Origin: Corylus avellana
Taxonomy: Eukaryota > Streptophyta > Magnoliopsida > Fagales > Betulaceae
Direction: 5' to 3'
Assembly (NCBI RefSeq): GCF_901000735.1
Contig: NC_081544.1
Span: forward strand, 16,197,394-16,261,393
Length of the DNA stretch: 64,000 bases
Below the pieces are notes generated by a model, which saw nothing but the letters and a program-made list of their open reading frames with translations, had not been told where the DNA came from and searched no databases. Position 1 is the stretch's first letter. The number at the start of each line of letters is the position of its first letter. The position numbers were made by a program, and so were the translations under genes. Shown in pieces: positions 44,621 through 57,779 of this stretch.

Positions 44621-45889
44621 TGTTATGCCAAATACCCACCTAAATTAATAGGTGAATACTCGGTACGTTTTAACTTGCAAGTGCACAAGATCAAACGATA
44701 GTATAGTACGGCAAATACAAGATCATTCCGACGAGGATTGTTGATTTTGCTTGGAATTGATTTTCTGAATTAAAATACCCAAATTGTCACGAAATTGATA
44801 TTATGAAAATAGATAAAGATAAATGAAAGCGTTAGGGATTTGATATCCACCACTAATCAGACTAATTAAGATAACAATATGCCAATGCGCCAATCATACC
44901 GGTATATTTAATGTTTGCCAACCTAAGGGCATGGGTGTATACTCCTTAAGCTATTGATCTCCCTAAGCAACGAATTTGGCATGGTGTATACTCTAACTCT
45001 TTTCTTTCTCAAAGAATTTAGCATGGGTGTATACTAAGTTGTTCTTTAAGAAAGCAGAAATCTATGGAAATCGACAAACACATGAGGCCTAGGACAAGGG
45101 TGTATACTCCCGGTTCCCCATGTTGATTACCCCAAGAACCCGCAAAGGTATCTTTTGTTACTTTACTAAGCCCATGACTTGATCATCCAAATTGACTTAA
45201 ATAACTAATCTATACCATATGCATATATTGATCAGGCACATTCATATGAGGAATTCAATTAAGCAAGAAATAATCAAGTTAAATATTCCAAAATATGATT
45301 GTAGCAAAGGCGCCAATATTGAAATCTTAAAAAGACATGATTAGGGCTTCAATCTAGCCCCTAACTAAGAGTTAGTTACACATAATTAAAATAAAGACTA
45401 AAAAATAAAAGGGAAAGAAGAAACCGAGAAGCTTCTGGAAGTAGCCTCCAAATTCTCCTCTCTGAAGTTGTCTCTCTAATTGTAAGGCTTAACGGTCTAT
45501 TTATACACTTAGGAAAACCCTAGAAACCTTAAAAAATCATAGGGTTAAGTCCTTGTACAACAAGGACTTGGAAAACCCTATTTTGGAAGTAAAATGAGTT
45601 TTGGCTGTAATCTGACTTTTCTCCTTCACACGAGTGCACTCGATCGCACACATGCGATCGATCACACTATCTAAATGCTTGTGCTTGATCCAAAACTTCT
45701 AGCTTTTTTTTTTTTTTTTCCAACTTTGTCCTTTAATGCTCAAACTCTACAGGAATGCTTCCTTTTCTTCCATGACCTACAAAAACACAGAAAACACAAA
45801 AAGAAAATAAAATAACACAAAACAACAAAACAAAGAAATTAACAAACGTAAATTAAGGGGCTAAAATATGAATATTTTAGCACTTATCA
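44621..45889 (-). repeat. 3' LTR of a third Athila-like element
   Basis: TGTTATGCCAAATACCCACC...AGCACTTATCA (1269 bp). Minus TATA box at 45505-45498; CpG palindromes at 45630-45665 (cactcgatcgcac, atgcgatcgatcacac). The polypurine tract TAAGTTTGGGGGTG lies at 45903-45890. It is inserted in the gypsy LTR at 44620. Confidence 0.85.
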
Positions 45890-46485
45890 CACCCCCAAAC
45901 TTACATATTGCTAGTCCCTTAGCAATACGAAACTAAAAACTAAATGGAAAACAAAAAGATAAATCCATCTTTCGTGGGATGTACGATTGCATTTAGCGTA
46001 TATAACAAGCCTTCTAAACCCCTAAGCATTCCCTAGAGACGAGTGAAGTCTCGTGAGGGTTTTCCAAGAATGTTACCCACAAACATTATGCAAAATTCAT
46101 GTTATCCAAAAATTAAAGTATCACTCAAAACCATGATTTTCATTCATTAGCAAGCTTAAAAAGATAAACTCCATCTTCTCAATGAATTGAATTTTAAAGT
46201 CTAATCACTTACAAAAGACAGGCAGGCTAAGGCATCACAAGTTCGAAACAATGTACAGTGAACTAGCACATAAATATGAAGCTCCAATTAATTCCAATGT
46301 GCAATGTCTTAATATCTCAAAGTTCACTGAAATCCCCATCAGACTGAATAACTATGGCATAACTTTTTTTTTTTTCTTCTTTTTGGTCAGGCTATGCAAT
46401 GTTTTGTTCCCTTAAGCTTTCTAATTGACCCATGTAACGAGTGTTAAGCCAATGACTCCCAAACTAGATGGTTTTAGGGCACCAG

Positions 46486-47753
46486 TGTTGTTACAAATAT
46501 TTACCTAAATTAATAGGCAAATAATTGTATGTTTTACCCGCAAGTGCACGAGGTCAACATAGTAGTATAATGTGCAAGTACGGGGTCATTCCCACGAGGA
46601 TTGGTAAATTATGCTTAGAAGTAAATTCCTATTTAATTAAACAAATTAAATTCAATTGTCACGATTGAATTTAATATAAGATAAACAAATGCTAAAAAGG
46701 ATTAGGGTTTTGATATCCACCACTAATCAGACTAATTAAGATAACAATATGCCAATGCGCCAATTATACCGGTATATCTAATGTTTGTCAACCTAAGGGC
46801 ATGGGTGTCTACTCCTTAAGCTATTAATTTTCCTAAGCAACGAATTAGGCATGGGTGTCTACTCTAATTCTTTTCTTTCTTAAAGGATTTAGCATGGGTG
46901 TCTACTAGGTTGTTCTTTAAGAAAGCATAAATCTGTGAAAATCGACAAACACACGAGGCCTAGGGCAAGGGTGTCTACTTCTGGTTCCCTATGTTGATTA
47001 ACTCAAGAATCCGGCGTGGATATCTTTTGTTACTCTTGTTAAACCCATGACTCGGTCATCCAAATTGATTTAACTAACTAGTTCATACCACATGCATATG
47101 TTGGCCAAACAAACACATATGAGGAATACAAGATAACATGTATTAATCAAGTTAAATACACCAAAATATAATTGTAGCAAAGACGCCAATATTGCAATCA
47201 TAAATAAACATGATTAGGGCTTCAATCTAGCCCTAATTAAAATATAAATTACATAATAAAAGATAAAAGGTGGAAGAGAGGAAACCTAAACTCCTTTTGA
47301 TCTAGCCTTCAGTTCCTTTCCAAAGCTTGTGCCTCTTTCTCCACACTTATTCCTAGAGCCTAAGAGGTCTATTTATAGGCATTAGAAGTCCTTGTTACAC
47401 AAGTAAACCTAAGAAATTCGTAGGGTTTTAATCCTATTACAAGTAGGAGTTGGAAAACCCTAATATGGAAATAATTACAATCTGGCCGCACTCTTGATTT
47501 GTCTCCTGCGCATGGGTGCGATCGATCGCAACCCGTGTGCGCTCGATCGCACGTCTGCGACCGAGACCCTGCTGTTGTGCGCATGGCTACTTCTGATGCT
47601 CGTCCTCTCTAGTAGTGCACTCGATTGCAGGGAACCTGCGATCGATCGCATTGTCAGGGGCTCCAACTTTTCCCAATAACATAAATTAACAATATTAAGG
47701 AATTAACACACATAAGTTTAAGGGCTAAAATATGAATATTTTGGCACTTATCA
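46486..47753 (-). mobile_element. Solo Athila-like LTR, 1268 bp
   Basis: TGTTGTTACAAATATTTACC...GGCACTTATCA, inserted in a relative's interior. Flanks are ACCAG (46481-46485) and ATTAG (47754-47758). The sister sequence at 57875 reads gggcattaggtg at the empty site, so the duplication was ATTAG and the left copy has two transitions. Minus TATA at 47377-47370; CpG palindromes at 47510-47660 (tgcgatcgatcgca twice). Confidence 0.82.
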
Positions 47754-48294
47754 ATTAGGTGGAAAGACACCCCTAAGGACTTACTAACTCAAGTCAAAAA
47801 GGGTACGAAACCAAACTAACCATGACATTAACCAAATCAAAATTCTTTACTTTTTGACGTGAATACTCAATGCTTAATGAGGCAAGAAGTCCAGTTACTC
47901 AGTGCAAATTTTTTTGAGATCATTTTTTTTTCTTCTTTTTTTATTATATATATATAGTATGCCAAAGTATCCATCCAACAGTTATCCAGTTTCACCCAAG
48001 ACATAGAAACATACACATCAGACTCTCATGTCATACTCGACAAATTATGTGCTAATGTGCTTATGTCAGATTAGATCAAACATGTAAATTCTCAATTGCC
48101 TAAAGCAACGAAACTTAAAAATTCTATCATCAGATCATATGTTCAAAATTTTAAGCTCACCAATAAAAATCTAATCACAATTTTTCCAGCACAACCAAAA
48201 TTTTAAGACAAACATGAACATTCATTTTTTTTTTATATATATACATAAAAATTAACAAAAATAAGGATAAAGTGTGTGTAATGTGTCTCCCATA

Positions 48295-48412
48295 CCCCCA
48301 AACTTAAATTACACATTGTCCCCAATGTGTGTATAACATGAAAAGATCTCACCTGGGAGATAGAGAAAACTGTCTGGACTAGCATAGCTCATAGCACACC
48401 CCCAAACTTGAA
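48295..48412 (-). other. Internal hairpin module, third Athila-like element
   Basis: The minus strand carries AAGTTTGGGGGTGTG, then ACACATTGGGGACAATGTGT (48330-48311, identical to the copies at 14949 and 58748), then TTTAAGTTTGGGGGT. Flanking sequence has diverged more than the hairpin. Confidence 0.65.
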
Positions 48413-49440
48413 CGTAAGCACACTTGTTCCTAAAAAACAAAACACTAAAATAACAATGGAAAACAAAAAGGAAAACAAAATAAAATAAAAAATGAAAACA
48501 AAGAAAGAAATAAAAAGGGTATGATGTGAGGTGCCTCCCATGAGCGCTAAGTTTAATGTCTTCAGTCAGACTGTCGTACTCTTCTCATTCCTGTCACAAA
48601 GAAGATGCAAGCACACTTTTCCCATGAGGTGACTGGCTTGAATAACCTTTTCAACCAACGATTTTTGGATTCTTCGACTGCCCATTGCGTAGCTTCAAAA
48701 TTTGTGAAGTCATCAATGTCTCCGAAATGAGATCCGTCTGTTGAAAAGTGGGCCAGGATGAAGTGGCCTTGGCCCTAGAAGCTTGAGATGATAAAGCCCG
48801 ATTTCTAGGTATCTTGCAGGTTGGTTCAGGACTTTCATCAAACACTTAGTGTGCAGTTTCCAGAATGAATGATGCCAAACCACCATAAAATAAAAGTTCA
48901 ATCTCCGGCAAAAATAACAAACCCAACACAGAAGACAAATCAAAATCCATAGCTACAGGTTGTGCTTGTCAAAAACAAAGAATAATGGGGCAGTGACAGT
49001 GTGTATCATGTCGCATGGGAGAAGGTGAAAGGGGAAGGGAAGGTGTAACTTAAAAACAGGTCATGTAAGCCTCTGGTCGAATGCGCTCAATTGCATAGTG
49101 AAGTGCGCTCGATCGTACTCGTGCAAGAGTGTGTGTGATGGTGTTGCTCTCGTGCGTGCAGGGGTGCATGGCGGTAATGCGCTCCAGTGCACAACTGGGT
49201 GTGCTCGATAGCACTTGCAAAATAGAAACAGCAACTCAACAGGTGAGGAAAACAACAAATTAAATAAAAACAAAATTCAACTAATAACTAAAGGAAAACA
49301 TAAAACAACTAAAAATTAACAACACAGTAAAATTAAACAAATAAATGATACTCCAACCAAATGTCAATCAAGTGTAATACCTTGCTATAAAAATATAATC
49401 AAAGAATGAACATGAAACAAAAATGGAAATGATAAAACCT

Positions 49441-50711
49441 GGATGGAGATTGTTGGTACAGTTTCCGGTATGGTGGACTCAAGGGCGGATTGGAAAATCT
49501 GAGACGACACTTTCCCTCTTTCTCCTGTAAAACAACAACAATCGTTAAGAGGATGCGTCAGGTGGTGGCCGGGTCGTTCCTCCTCCGATGGTTAAGTCAA
49601 AGACTGTTTTTGCTTAGTATAGAGTCGAGTTTAGTATCAAAATTATATGGGTACCTGTGGCTTATGAGCCTTTTTATAGCTAGGTCCCACGGGAACGGTA
49701 TTGATGACCGGGCGGAGGATCCGGGATCCGGGCTTAACGGATGGAGGAGTTAATGTTGCGGCGCCCTAACCATTATGTTTGATGAGAGATCATCCTTGCC
49801 ATTGGTTTCATTATGAGGATGGCACACAGCGGATATCGTGGGTGGCGTAGATCCGGGGAATGATGCATAACTGTCGATGGCATTTAAGTGTGTGTCATAA
49901 CTGACACGACAAGTGTGCCACAATCGAGCTGTTAGTGTGACCGGCGCATATCTTGCCCACAACTGTCGTATTCTCACATTAAGTATACTATTGATTGTGC
50001 AAACCGAGTGGGCATGGCCTTTCGAGAGTGTGGGTTTGGCAAAGTGACGTCATTCCATGCTTCCGAAGCTGGGTTACTTATAAGCAAGCCCATATGAAGG
50101 TGTTGGGCTTTTATCTGGGCAAATGGGCTCCTGTCTGGATTGTCGTATATCCGGCCCAGTGACTTTAGGGTAAAATATGGTATAACAGTTACCCCCCGAA
50201 TTCCTTCTGCCGAGAATTCGGGGAGAAGAGAATTCAAAAATTTTGTTTTCTCCTGCTTTGGTTGATGGACCCTTGGGTTGCTTTTGTCTAATCGGTTCCT
50301 TGTGTCCGTTAATGCTAGCGTCTTAACCATTTATGGGATCTAACATCTGCTTGCCCTAGATATTCAGCGGTTGGGTGCGATCTTTGATTTTGAAAATTTT
50401 GTCTTTATCCTCATAAATGTGCCATTGCTCACCTGCGTGTACTTTTGCGGGTCGCTTTGCAAGAATCAGTGAGATAGGTGTCGATTCTTGAATGGTGCTT
50501 CTATGTCCTTTGAAAGGAAAGGTGGCTTGAGTCTCTTCGGTTTCGGTACAGTTGCAGGCTCGTGATGTCCCTGCATTAAATGCTCAATTGTTTCACCCGA
50601 GATTACTCTGGATTTATAAAGATAACTTCTCTTTTCTACTTTCTTTACGGCCTCCATTCTTCTGATTTTTAGCTCATAGAGATCCATACATTCCCACCTT
50701 CTCTAACATCA
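49441..50711. other. Unassigned region upstream of the Transposase_28-type pseudogene
   Basis: It contains a short palindrome-like phrase ccccgaattccttctgccgagaattcgggg (50195-50223) and locally higher GC than its neighbours. It may be the LTR or leader of the element carrying the pseudogene at 50.7 kb. Open frames on both strands have no recognisable motif. Confidence 0.35.
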
Positions 50712-52541
50712 TGTCTTCTTCTCATCAACTCTAATCTTCTGATGCCGGTGTTTTCGACAAACAATCACTGGAGATTCCTCTAGTTTGGCGATCTGGGGGT
50801 TCTTCTACCAGGGTCCATCCGTTTAGTGGAATGCCCTCTTCTGGAGCAGAGATGTCTCTGTACTTGGAATATCCTAGCAAGCAGAGACCCTAAGTTTTAA
50901 TGCTCGATGAGAAGGTACTCAGGCACAACTATGAGATTCCTTCCTCAATTTATTTGCATTTTCCTAATGATTCCACCGGGATGGTAGGCGGCCCTGGTGA
51001 CATATGCATTTACGAGCGTATGTTCATGGCCGGGATTCGTTTCCTTTTCTCTCCCATTGTAAGGGAGATGTTGGCTTTCCTAGGGGTGGCCCCAGGACAG
51101 TTGATGCCAAATGGGTGGTGATATTTCATGGCTACCATTCTACTGTGGCCTACCGTGTTTCCGGGGCACTCCATGTCGGTTGTGGAGTTCTTAAACATAT
51201 ACGGTCCCCATATGTATTCGAACACCGATACAGTGACTTTCATAGTTCATGGGAAGAACCTACTTATCGAGCCTAGCAAGACTCACTCCAATAAAAAACA
51301 CTAGGCAGAACAATTCTTCTATGTTTCCGGGTCCTTGGAAGCGTCTGTGTCAGAAGTTTTACCTTTGAAACATACCGTTCCGCGAGAGTGGGGGAGTTTC
51401 CCGAGAGTGTTGTGAGTACCTTTGACCCTTCTTTTCTTCTTTTGTTTGGCATACATGTTTATCTTTTCTTTTTTTTGACATGGAAAGAATGTCCTAAGTT
51501 GGATTCGAAGCAGAGGGGTTGGATGGATTTCATACTGAAATTTTCTTAGCAGCCCGAGAATGAAGTTCGGATGGTTTTTAACAATATCATTACAGAATCT
51601 GCCCTCAGAGAGCACTTAGGTTATCAGATTCTCGTTGGCAAGGTTCTTTGGGATTGCCAAGGGAACCCTAAGAAACTGGTTCTCCATTTTGAGAAGGCGG
51701 TCCAGAAGTCTCCGACTCGTCCCCAAGCTAAGAAGACTCGAGCCCAAAGAGTCATTCAATCTTTGGACAAATTGAGTGGGGTCAAGATCTCTGCTCCAGA
51801 AGGCTCCGTTTTTGCTTCTGGAACTCAAGATGCGGTTTCATCCATCCCTTCTGCCAAGTCTGACCCCTATGTCAAAGAGGAAGGCTGATGAAGGTAAGAC
51901 TCCACAGCGGGAGCTTTCCAAGCTGGCAAGAGTTGACAAATCGTTGGAGCTATTGAGCCTGGTGTGTTCGATTAGGTCTGATTCTGTCGAAGTGACCTTT
52001 GGGGAGCCCCGCTCATTTGATGGCGTGTCTAATGACATCATTTTCACGACCAATATTCCTATCTTGTTTCCTTTGAAGGAGACAAAAACTTTGGGGGTTG
52101 CTCCTCTATGTGCTCGACCTCGGGAGTCGGGGGAGCCAATTTCTATTCATATTGAAACTCATGACATCCTGTCATCTGAGGGTAATCCTCCGAGTCCTGC
52201 CGTCGAGTCTTCCAACTAAGAGCCCGTGTATTGAAGGCAGCCACATAGAGGGTATTCTAAAAGAAATTTGCCCTTAATCAGTTCGTTAGCTAACGATTTG
52301 AGTGGACACCCTCTGACTGTGATCACCAAGATGTTGCCAGCCAACTATACTCGGGGGGAAGGTCGTCTTACTCCAGAGATGCTAGTGGACAAACTGGTCC
52401 ACCAACATTATTCGGTAAGTTGTGCGGAAAAGAAAACCCTTTTTTTTTTTTACAAGACATTGTTTGTGTAGTCTTCTCATCTGATTGCTAGTTGGTATAA
52501 AGAGTTCCAAGAAGGTATGCGGGAATATGCCGATGGAATCT
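50712..52541 (+). pseudogene. Transposase_28-type ('putative gypsy type transposon') protein, degraded, with introns
   Basis: Starting MSSSHQ at 50712, the conserved domain is read at 50900-51150. It contains VLRHNYEIPSSIYLHFPN, then CIYERMFMAGIRFLFSP and MLAFLGVAPGQLMPNGW, a pattern I know from plant element proteins of Pfam Transposase_28. Stops occur at about 50733, 50892 and 51121. An intron-like gap with a GT donor lies near 51411. The later part (51571-52219) is Ser/Pro/Lys-rich, and SSHLIASWYKEFQEGMREYA at about 52472-52531 looks like the start of the coiled-coil half. Copia sequence replaces the rest at 52542. Confidence 0.6.
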
Positions 52542-55104
52542 TAGCTACAGTTGTATCTCCTCGAGATACTATCTCTCTTATGAGATGATATTTGCGCTCG
52601 ATGTGTTTCCCTCTCCTATGATTCCTTGGTTCTTCAGATTGTGCAACTACTCCATTGTTGTCGCAAAACAATGTAATGGGAGATTACTCTATCTTCATGA
52701 CAACAAGATCAGCTAGGAACTTTTTAAGCCAGGCAAACTCTTTTGCAGCTTCACATGCTACAATGTATTTAGCTTCCATAGTGGAGTCAACAATACAAGA
52801 TTTCTTAACACTTCTCCAACTAACAGCTCCTCCTCCAAGAGTAAAAACATACCCTGAGTTAGGCTTTCGGGAATCACGATCTGACTAGAAGTCAAAATCT
52901 GTGTAACCAGTCGCCATCAAATCCTCACAATGGTAGACAAGCATATAATCCCTCGTTCTCCGAAGATACTTGAGCATATTCTTGACTGCTACCTAATGCG
53001 TAGATCCAATATATGATTGATATCTGCTGACCATGCCTACTGTAAAACATATGTTAGGTCTAGTACACAACATAGTCTACATGAGACTTCCTATAGCCGA
53101 GGCATAAGGAATCCTTCTCATATCCTCTTCTTCTTGCAGTGTCTTAGGACACTACTCTCTTGTAAGAGGTACTCCATGTCTAAAGGGTAAAAGCCCTTTC
53201 TTGGAGTCACTCATGCTGAATTTTGCTAGTACCTTGTCAATGTATGCAGATTGGGATAAGCCTATCATCCTATTTTGGCGATCTCGCATAAGCTTGATCC
53301 CTTATAGCTTGCTTCTCCTAAGTCCTTCATATCAAACTGATTTGACAACCATATTCTTACTCCTGATAACATGCCTACGTCATTGGCAATGAGTAGAATG
53401 TCATATACATAAAGCACCAAGAATGTCACAATATTGTTACTAAACTTCTTGTACACACATGGTTCATTAATGTTTTGGTCAAAACCATATTGTTTGATTG
53501 TTTCATCAAACTTGATATTCCATGACCGTGATGCTTGCTTAAGTCCACAAATGGATCTTTGTAGCTTACACACCATATCATTTTGGCTCTCAGTTATAAA
53601 GCTGTTTGGTTGCATCATATAGATGTCCTCATCAAGTTTCCCATTTGAAAAGGCTGTCTTGACGTCCATTCGCCAGATCTCATAATCATAATGAGCTGCA
53701 ATGGCAAGGAGTATCCTGATGGACTTAAGCATGCCAGCCACAGGTGAAAAAGTTTCCTCATAATCGATCCCTACTTTTTGAGTGAAACCTTTTGCCACTA
53801 GTCTTGCTTTGAATGTTTCAACATTCCCATCCAATCCTCTTTCTCTTGTAAACCCATTTGCAACCTATTGGCTTAATGACTTCATATGCTTTTACAAGAG
53901 TCCAAACTTTGTTAGAATACATCGATTCCAACTCACTTTCCATAGCTTTGACCCAATGGTTTGCATCCACGTCATCCACCGCTTCCGCATAGGACCTTGG
54001 GTCTGATTCAATAGTATCAGATTGAACCATAAAGGCTTCTCCTAAGTATCTGTTAGGTGCCCTGGCAATTCTCCCACTGCGTCACAGTATGATGGTACTC
54101 AATGCAATACTAGTCGTCAAGTGCTACACTAGTAGTGACTTGTGGTGTGTTAGACACAACCACATCTTTTTCAATCAGCTTTGAAAAAGTTACTTCTCTT
54201 GCTTCTTTTACTTCCTCTAGAACCACTTTGCTTCTTGGTTTATGACTATTTACATTGTCATCCTCTAGAAACTTAGTATTTGTTGTAACAAACACTTTAA
54301 GATCCATATGACTATAGACCAAATACCCCTTAGTTCCTTTTGGATATCCTACAAACAAGCATACTTCTGTTTTGGCTTCCACCATATCTATTTTTCCTTT
54401 TAGTACATGTACTGGGCAACCCCAAATCCAAATGTGACTCAAGCTAAGCTTGTGTCCCAACCATAATTCCATGGGTACCTTGGAAACTGATTTTGATGGA
54501 ACCATATTAATCAAGTATACAGCTATTTCTATGGCATATCCCCAAAAGGAAATGGGTAAAGTAGCAAAACTCATCATTGATCTCATCAAATCTAAAAGAG
54601 TCTTGTTCCTTCTTCCTAACACACCATTCTGTTGAGGTATTCCTGGTGTTGTCAGTTGGGATACAATCCTAGCTTCTGACAAGTAGTCTATGAACTCCTC
54701 AAGGAAGTATTCGCCACCTCAATCCGATTGAAGTGCTTTGATATATTTACCCAATTGCTTTTCTGCTTCAGCCTGAAATGTTTTGAACTTTTCAAAAGCT
54801 TTAGACTTTCGACGCATTAGGTAAACATAACCATACCTTGAGTAATCATCAATAAAGGTTATGAAGTACTCAAAAACCTCCTCTTGTAGGGGTGCTCATA
54901 AGACCACATACCAAAATAGACTAAAAGTCGATTTCTTCTTATTACCACTTTATCCCTTAGAACAATGGAATACCCTTGTTGTCCCAGATAAGTAACAAAA
55001 ATTAGATTTCTACAAATATTAGGAACATAAAGACAGCTTGTCAATGTCAAATCCTTTAAACCAAAATATAATCCTAGTGAATTTTTAATCCATGAAGACA
55101 TTCC
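52542..55104 (-). pseudogene. Ty1/copia pol (integrase, reverse transcriptase, RNase H), defective
   Basis: Minus-strand order: end of the gag-protease linker (SCLYVPNICRNLIFVTYLGQQG, 55060-54995), integrase with FIDDYSRYGYVYLM, LQSD-stop-GGEY and PQQNGVLGRRNKTLLD (54850-54600), the linker PMELWLGHKLSLSHIWIWGC, reverse transcriptase (53980-53280: FKARLVAKGFTQKVGIDYEE, DVKTAFSNGKLDEDIYM, ICGLKQASRSWN, LYVYDILLIAN), and RNase H (KHIERKYHLIREIV, 52600). Four lesions hit conserved sites: CGA to TGA after the second integrase Asp, Glu to Gly at the third catalytic position (usual AER, here LGR), YVDD changed to YVYD, plus frameshifts. No LTR of its own is attached. Confidence 0.88.
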
Positions 55105-55380
55105 ATGTTTATAAATGAATATGATGTTTATTCATTCAATCATTGTTGAGCTATGACATATACTATCTTTTACATGCCTATTACCTAAATGTTCATCATG
55201 CATGTGAAAAAGTCCTAGGATCACATTGAATATGGATAAGGGTGTGGCTAACATTATTATCACACAAGGTCTTAGTCCATAAATCATTGTATCCTTAATG
55301 GTTTAAAGTTTGTAGTTAGTAAATGGAATTGGGCATTCCATTTTGACAAGATTGTTACAAGAGAAAGGGCTTGGGATTAA
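55105..55380 (+). mobile_element. Copia LTR fragment, plus orientation
   Basis: It contains tttattcattcaat, tcttttacatgcctattacc, catgcatgtgaaaaagtcctaggatcacattgaatatgg and acacaaggtcttagtccata, in the order of the LTR at 8188. Its orientation is opposite to the adjoining copia pol, so the two are not one simple element. It is cut at 55381 by an Athila-like LTR. Confidence 0.65.
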
Positions 55381-55745
55381 TGTTAAGTGCTAAAATATTC
55401 ATATTTTCAGCCCTTAACTTGCATGTTTTAATCCTTTGGTTTTAATTAATTAGGTCATTTTAATTCATTTTTGTGTCTTCCAAACTTTTGTAGGCTTCTG
55501 GGAGAAAATGAAGTAAATCTGGAAGATTTGGGCTCAAAGAGAGAAGATGGGAAAAATGGGAGCCCCTGACACTGTGATCGATCACAGGTTACCTGCGATC
55601 GAGGGCAGTACCAGAGAAGATACAGCACGAAGCAGGCAATCAGCGTTCGAGCACAGAACATAAGAGGCTCGATCGCAGACTTGTGATCGAGCGCACATGG
55701 GTTGCGATCGATCGCACCCATGCGCAGGAAACATATCAAGTGGTG
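55381..55745 (+). repeat. 5' LTR of the right-edge Athila-type element, part 1
   Basis: It starts TGTTAAGTGCTAAAATATTC and carries the CpG-palindrome cluster (55575-55730: gtgatcgatcacagg, ctgcgatcgagggc, ttgcgatcgatcgcacc). It stops at 55745, where another element is inserted in inverted orientation, and continues at 62364. Confidence 0.82.
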
Positions 55746-57233
55746 TGTTGTGCCAAATACTACCTAAATTAATAGATAATATTTAGTACGTTTTAACTCG
55801 CAAGTGCACAAGATCAAAACAATAGTATAATGCAGCAAGTACGAGATCGTTCCCACGAGGATTGTGATTTTATTTAGAATTAATTAAAAATATCAACTTG
55901 TCACTAAATTAATATTGTGAAAAAGGAAATAAAAAGATAAATGAAAAAGTAAAGGTAGGGCTTTGATATCCACCACTAATCATGCTTAGATAATATTACA
56001 ATATGCCAATGATCCAATCATATTATGAATACTTAATGTTTGCCAACCTAAGGGTATGAGTGTCTACTCCTTAAGCTATTGATTTCCCTAAGCAACAAAT
56101 TAGGCATGGGTGTCTACTCTAATTCTTTTCTCTCTTAAAGGATTTAGCATGGGTGTCTACTAAGTTGTTTTTTAACAAAGCATAAATCTATAGAAATCGA
56201 CAAACACATGAGGCCTAGGGTATGTGTGTCTACTCCCGGTTTCCCATGTTGATTAACCCAAGAATCCGGTGTGGATATCTTTTGTTACTTATGTTAAAGC
56301 CAGGACTCGGTCATCCAAATTGATTTAACTAACTACTCCATACCACATGCATATAATGGCCTGTCACATACATATGATGAATTCAAGAAAATAAGAATTA
56401 ATCAAGTTAAGCAACACAATATTACTATCACAAAGGCGCCAATATTGAAATATTAAATAAACATAATTAGGGCTTCAATCTAGCCCTCCTTAAGAGTTAG
56501 TTACACATAAAAAATAAAAAAAAATAAAAAAAATAAAAAAAGAAGGTAAAGAAAGAACCGAAAACCACTCCTAAAAGTAGCCTCCAATTCCTCTCCCCAA
56601 AGTTGTCTCCTTCAAATTGTCTATTGAATTGTGAGGCTTAGAGGTCTATTTATAGGGCTTAGGAGAGTCCTAGAAGCCCTAGTAATCATAGGAATTTCGG
56701 AGATTTAAGTCCAAGTCCAATTAGGATAAAGAAAACCTAAGTCCAAATCAGAATAGGATTCGCCCAGAATTGCGGTCCCATCTTACGGAGCGATTTTGGC
56801 CTTGTGGCGCTCCGAATTGGGAACATTCTGTCTCACAATAATTTGTATAATTTTGAGTTAGCTTTCCAATGCCGCTTGAATCACCTCAATATAATATTTG
56901 AGCTGAAAGTTATGATCAAAATACCGAGAGGTATGCAGAATCCAATTTTGCCTCCAATCCGATTTTGACTCCAATTTGAAAAATTCCGATTTAATCCTTT
57001 TCTTTATTTGATTAAACTTTAACCATGATTGGTTAAGCTTAACCATATCTTCTGGGTCTTCCCAATTTGCCCTTTAAGCTTCGAACTTTTCTGGAAACGC
57101 TTTGTTTTCTTCCAAAAACCTATAAAACAGAGGAAATACAAAAAGGAAGTAAAATTGCATAAATTAACCAAACTAAAGGATTAATACATGTGGGTTAAGG
57201 GCTTAAAATATAAATATTTTAGCACTTAATGCA
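55746..57233 (-). repeat. 3' LTR of the inverted Athila-like element
   Basis: TGTTGTGCCAAATACTACC...GCACTTAATGCA; the minus-strand start reads TGCATTAAGTGC where other family members have TGTTAAGTGC or TGATAAGTGC. TATA box at 56654-56647. Instead of the GCGATCGC cluster, the upstream region has an inverted pair cggagcgattttggcc...ggcgctccga (56795-56816). Confidence 0.88.
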
Positions 57234-57779
57234 CTCCCAAACTTACATATTGCTTGTCGCTTAGCAATACAAAGCTAAAAATAAAATGGAAAACTGAAAA
57301 CAAAAAAGATAAATTCATCTTTCGTGAGATGTACGATTGCATTTAGTGTATGCAACAAGCCTTTTAAACCCCTAGGAATTCCCTCGTGGACGAGTGAAGT
57401 CTCGTGAGGGTTTTCCAAAAATGTTACCCACAAACATCATGCACAGTTTATGTTATCCCAAAAACTAAAGTATCATTTCACGATCATGATTTTCATTCAT
57501 TAGCAAGCTTAAAATGATGAACTCCATCTTCACAATGAATTGGAATCTCAATGTGCAATTACTTACAAAGGTTATGATAAAACATCACAAGTTTGAAAAC
57601 AGTGTAAAGTAAACTAGCACAAAATTATGAGGCTTCCAAATCTTTCCAGTGTGTAATGTCTCCATATCTCAAAATTCATTGAAGTCCCTATTAGAATGAA
57701 CAAATGGCATATTTCTTTTCTTTTCTATTCTCTCTCTCTCTCTCTCTTTTTTTTTTTTTTTTTTTCTTTTCTTTTCTTT

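Larger units (their letters stand above)
45890..49440 (-). mobile_element. Interior of the third Athila-like element (non-autonomous, 5' end missing)
   Basis: Read on the minus strand it parallels 14.6-16.1 kb. The conserved box (48568-48534), the polypurine-like copies (about 48412-48398 and 48309-48295) and the hairpin (48330-48311) occur in the same order. A cluster of CpG motifs lies at 49080-49210. No gag or pol. A related solo LTR interrupts it at 46486-47753. The 5' LTR and primer site are not found; similarity fades near 49440. Confidence 0.75.

Noticed and set aside
49974..50330. 118-residue minus-strand ORF
   Set aside because: No recognisable domain; probably a chance frame in the leader of the Transposase_28-type element.
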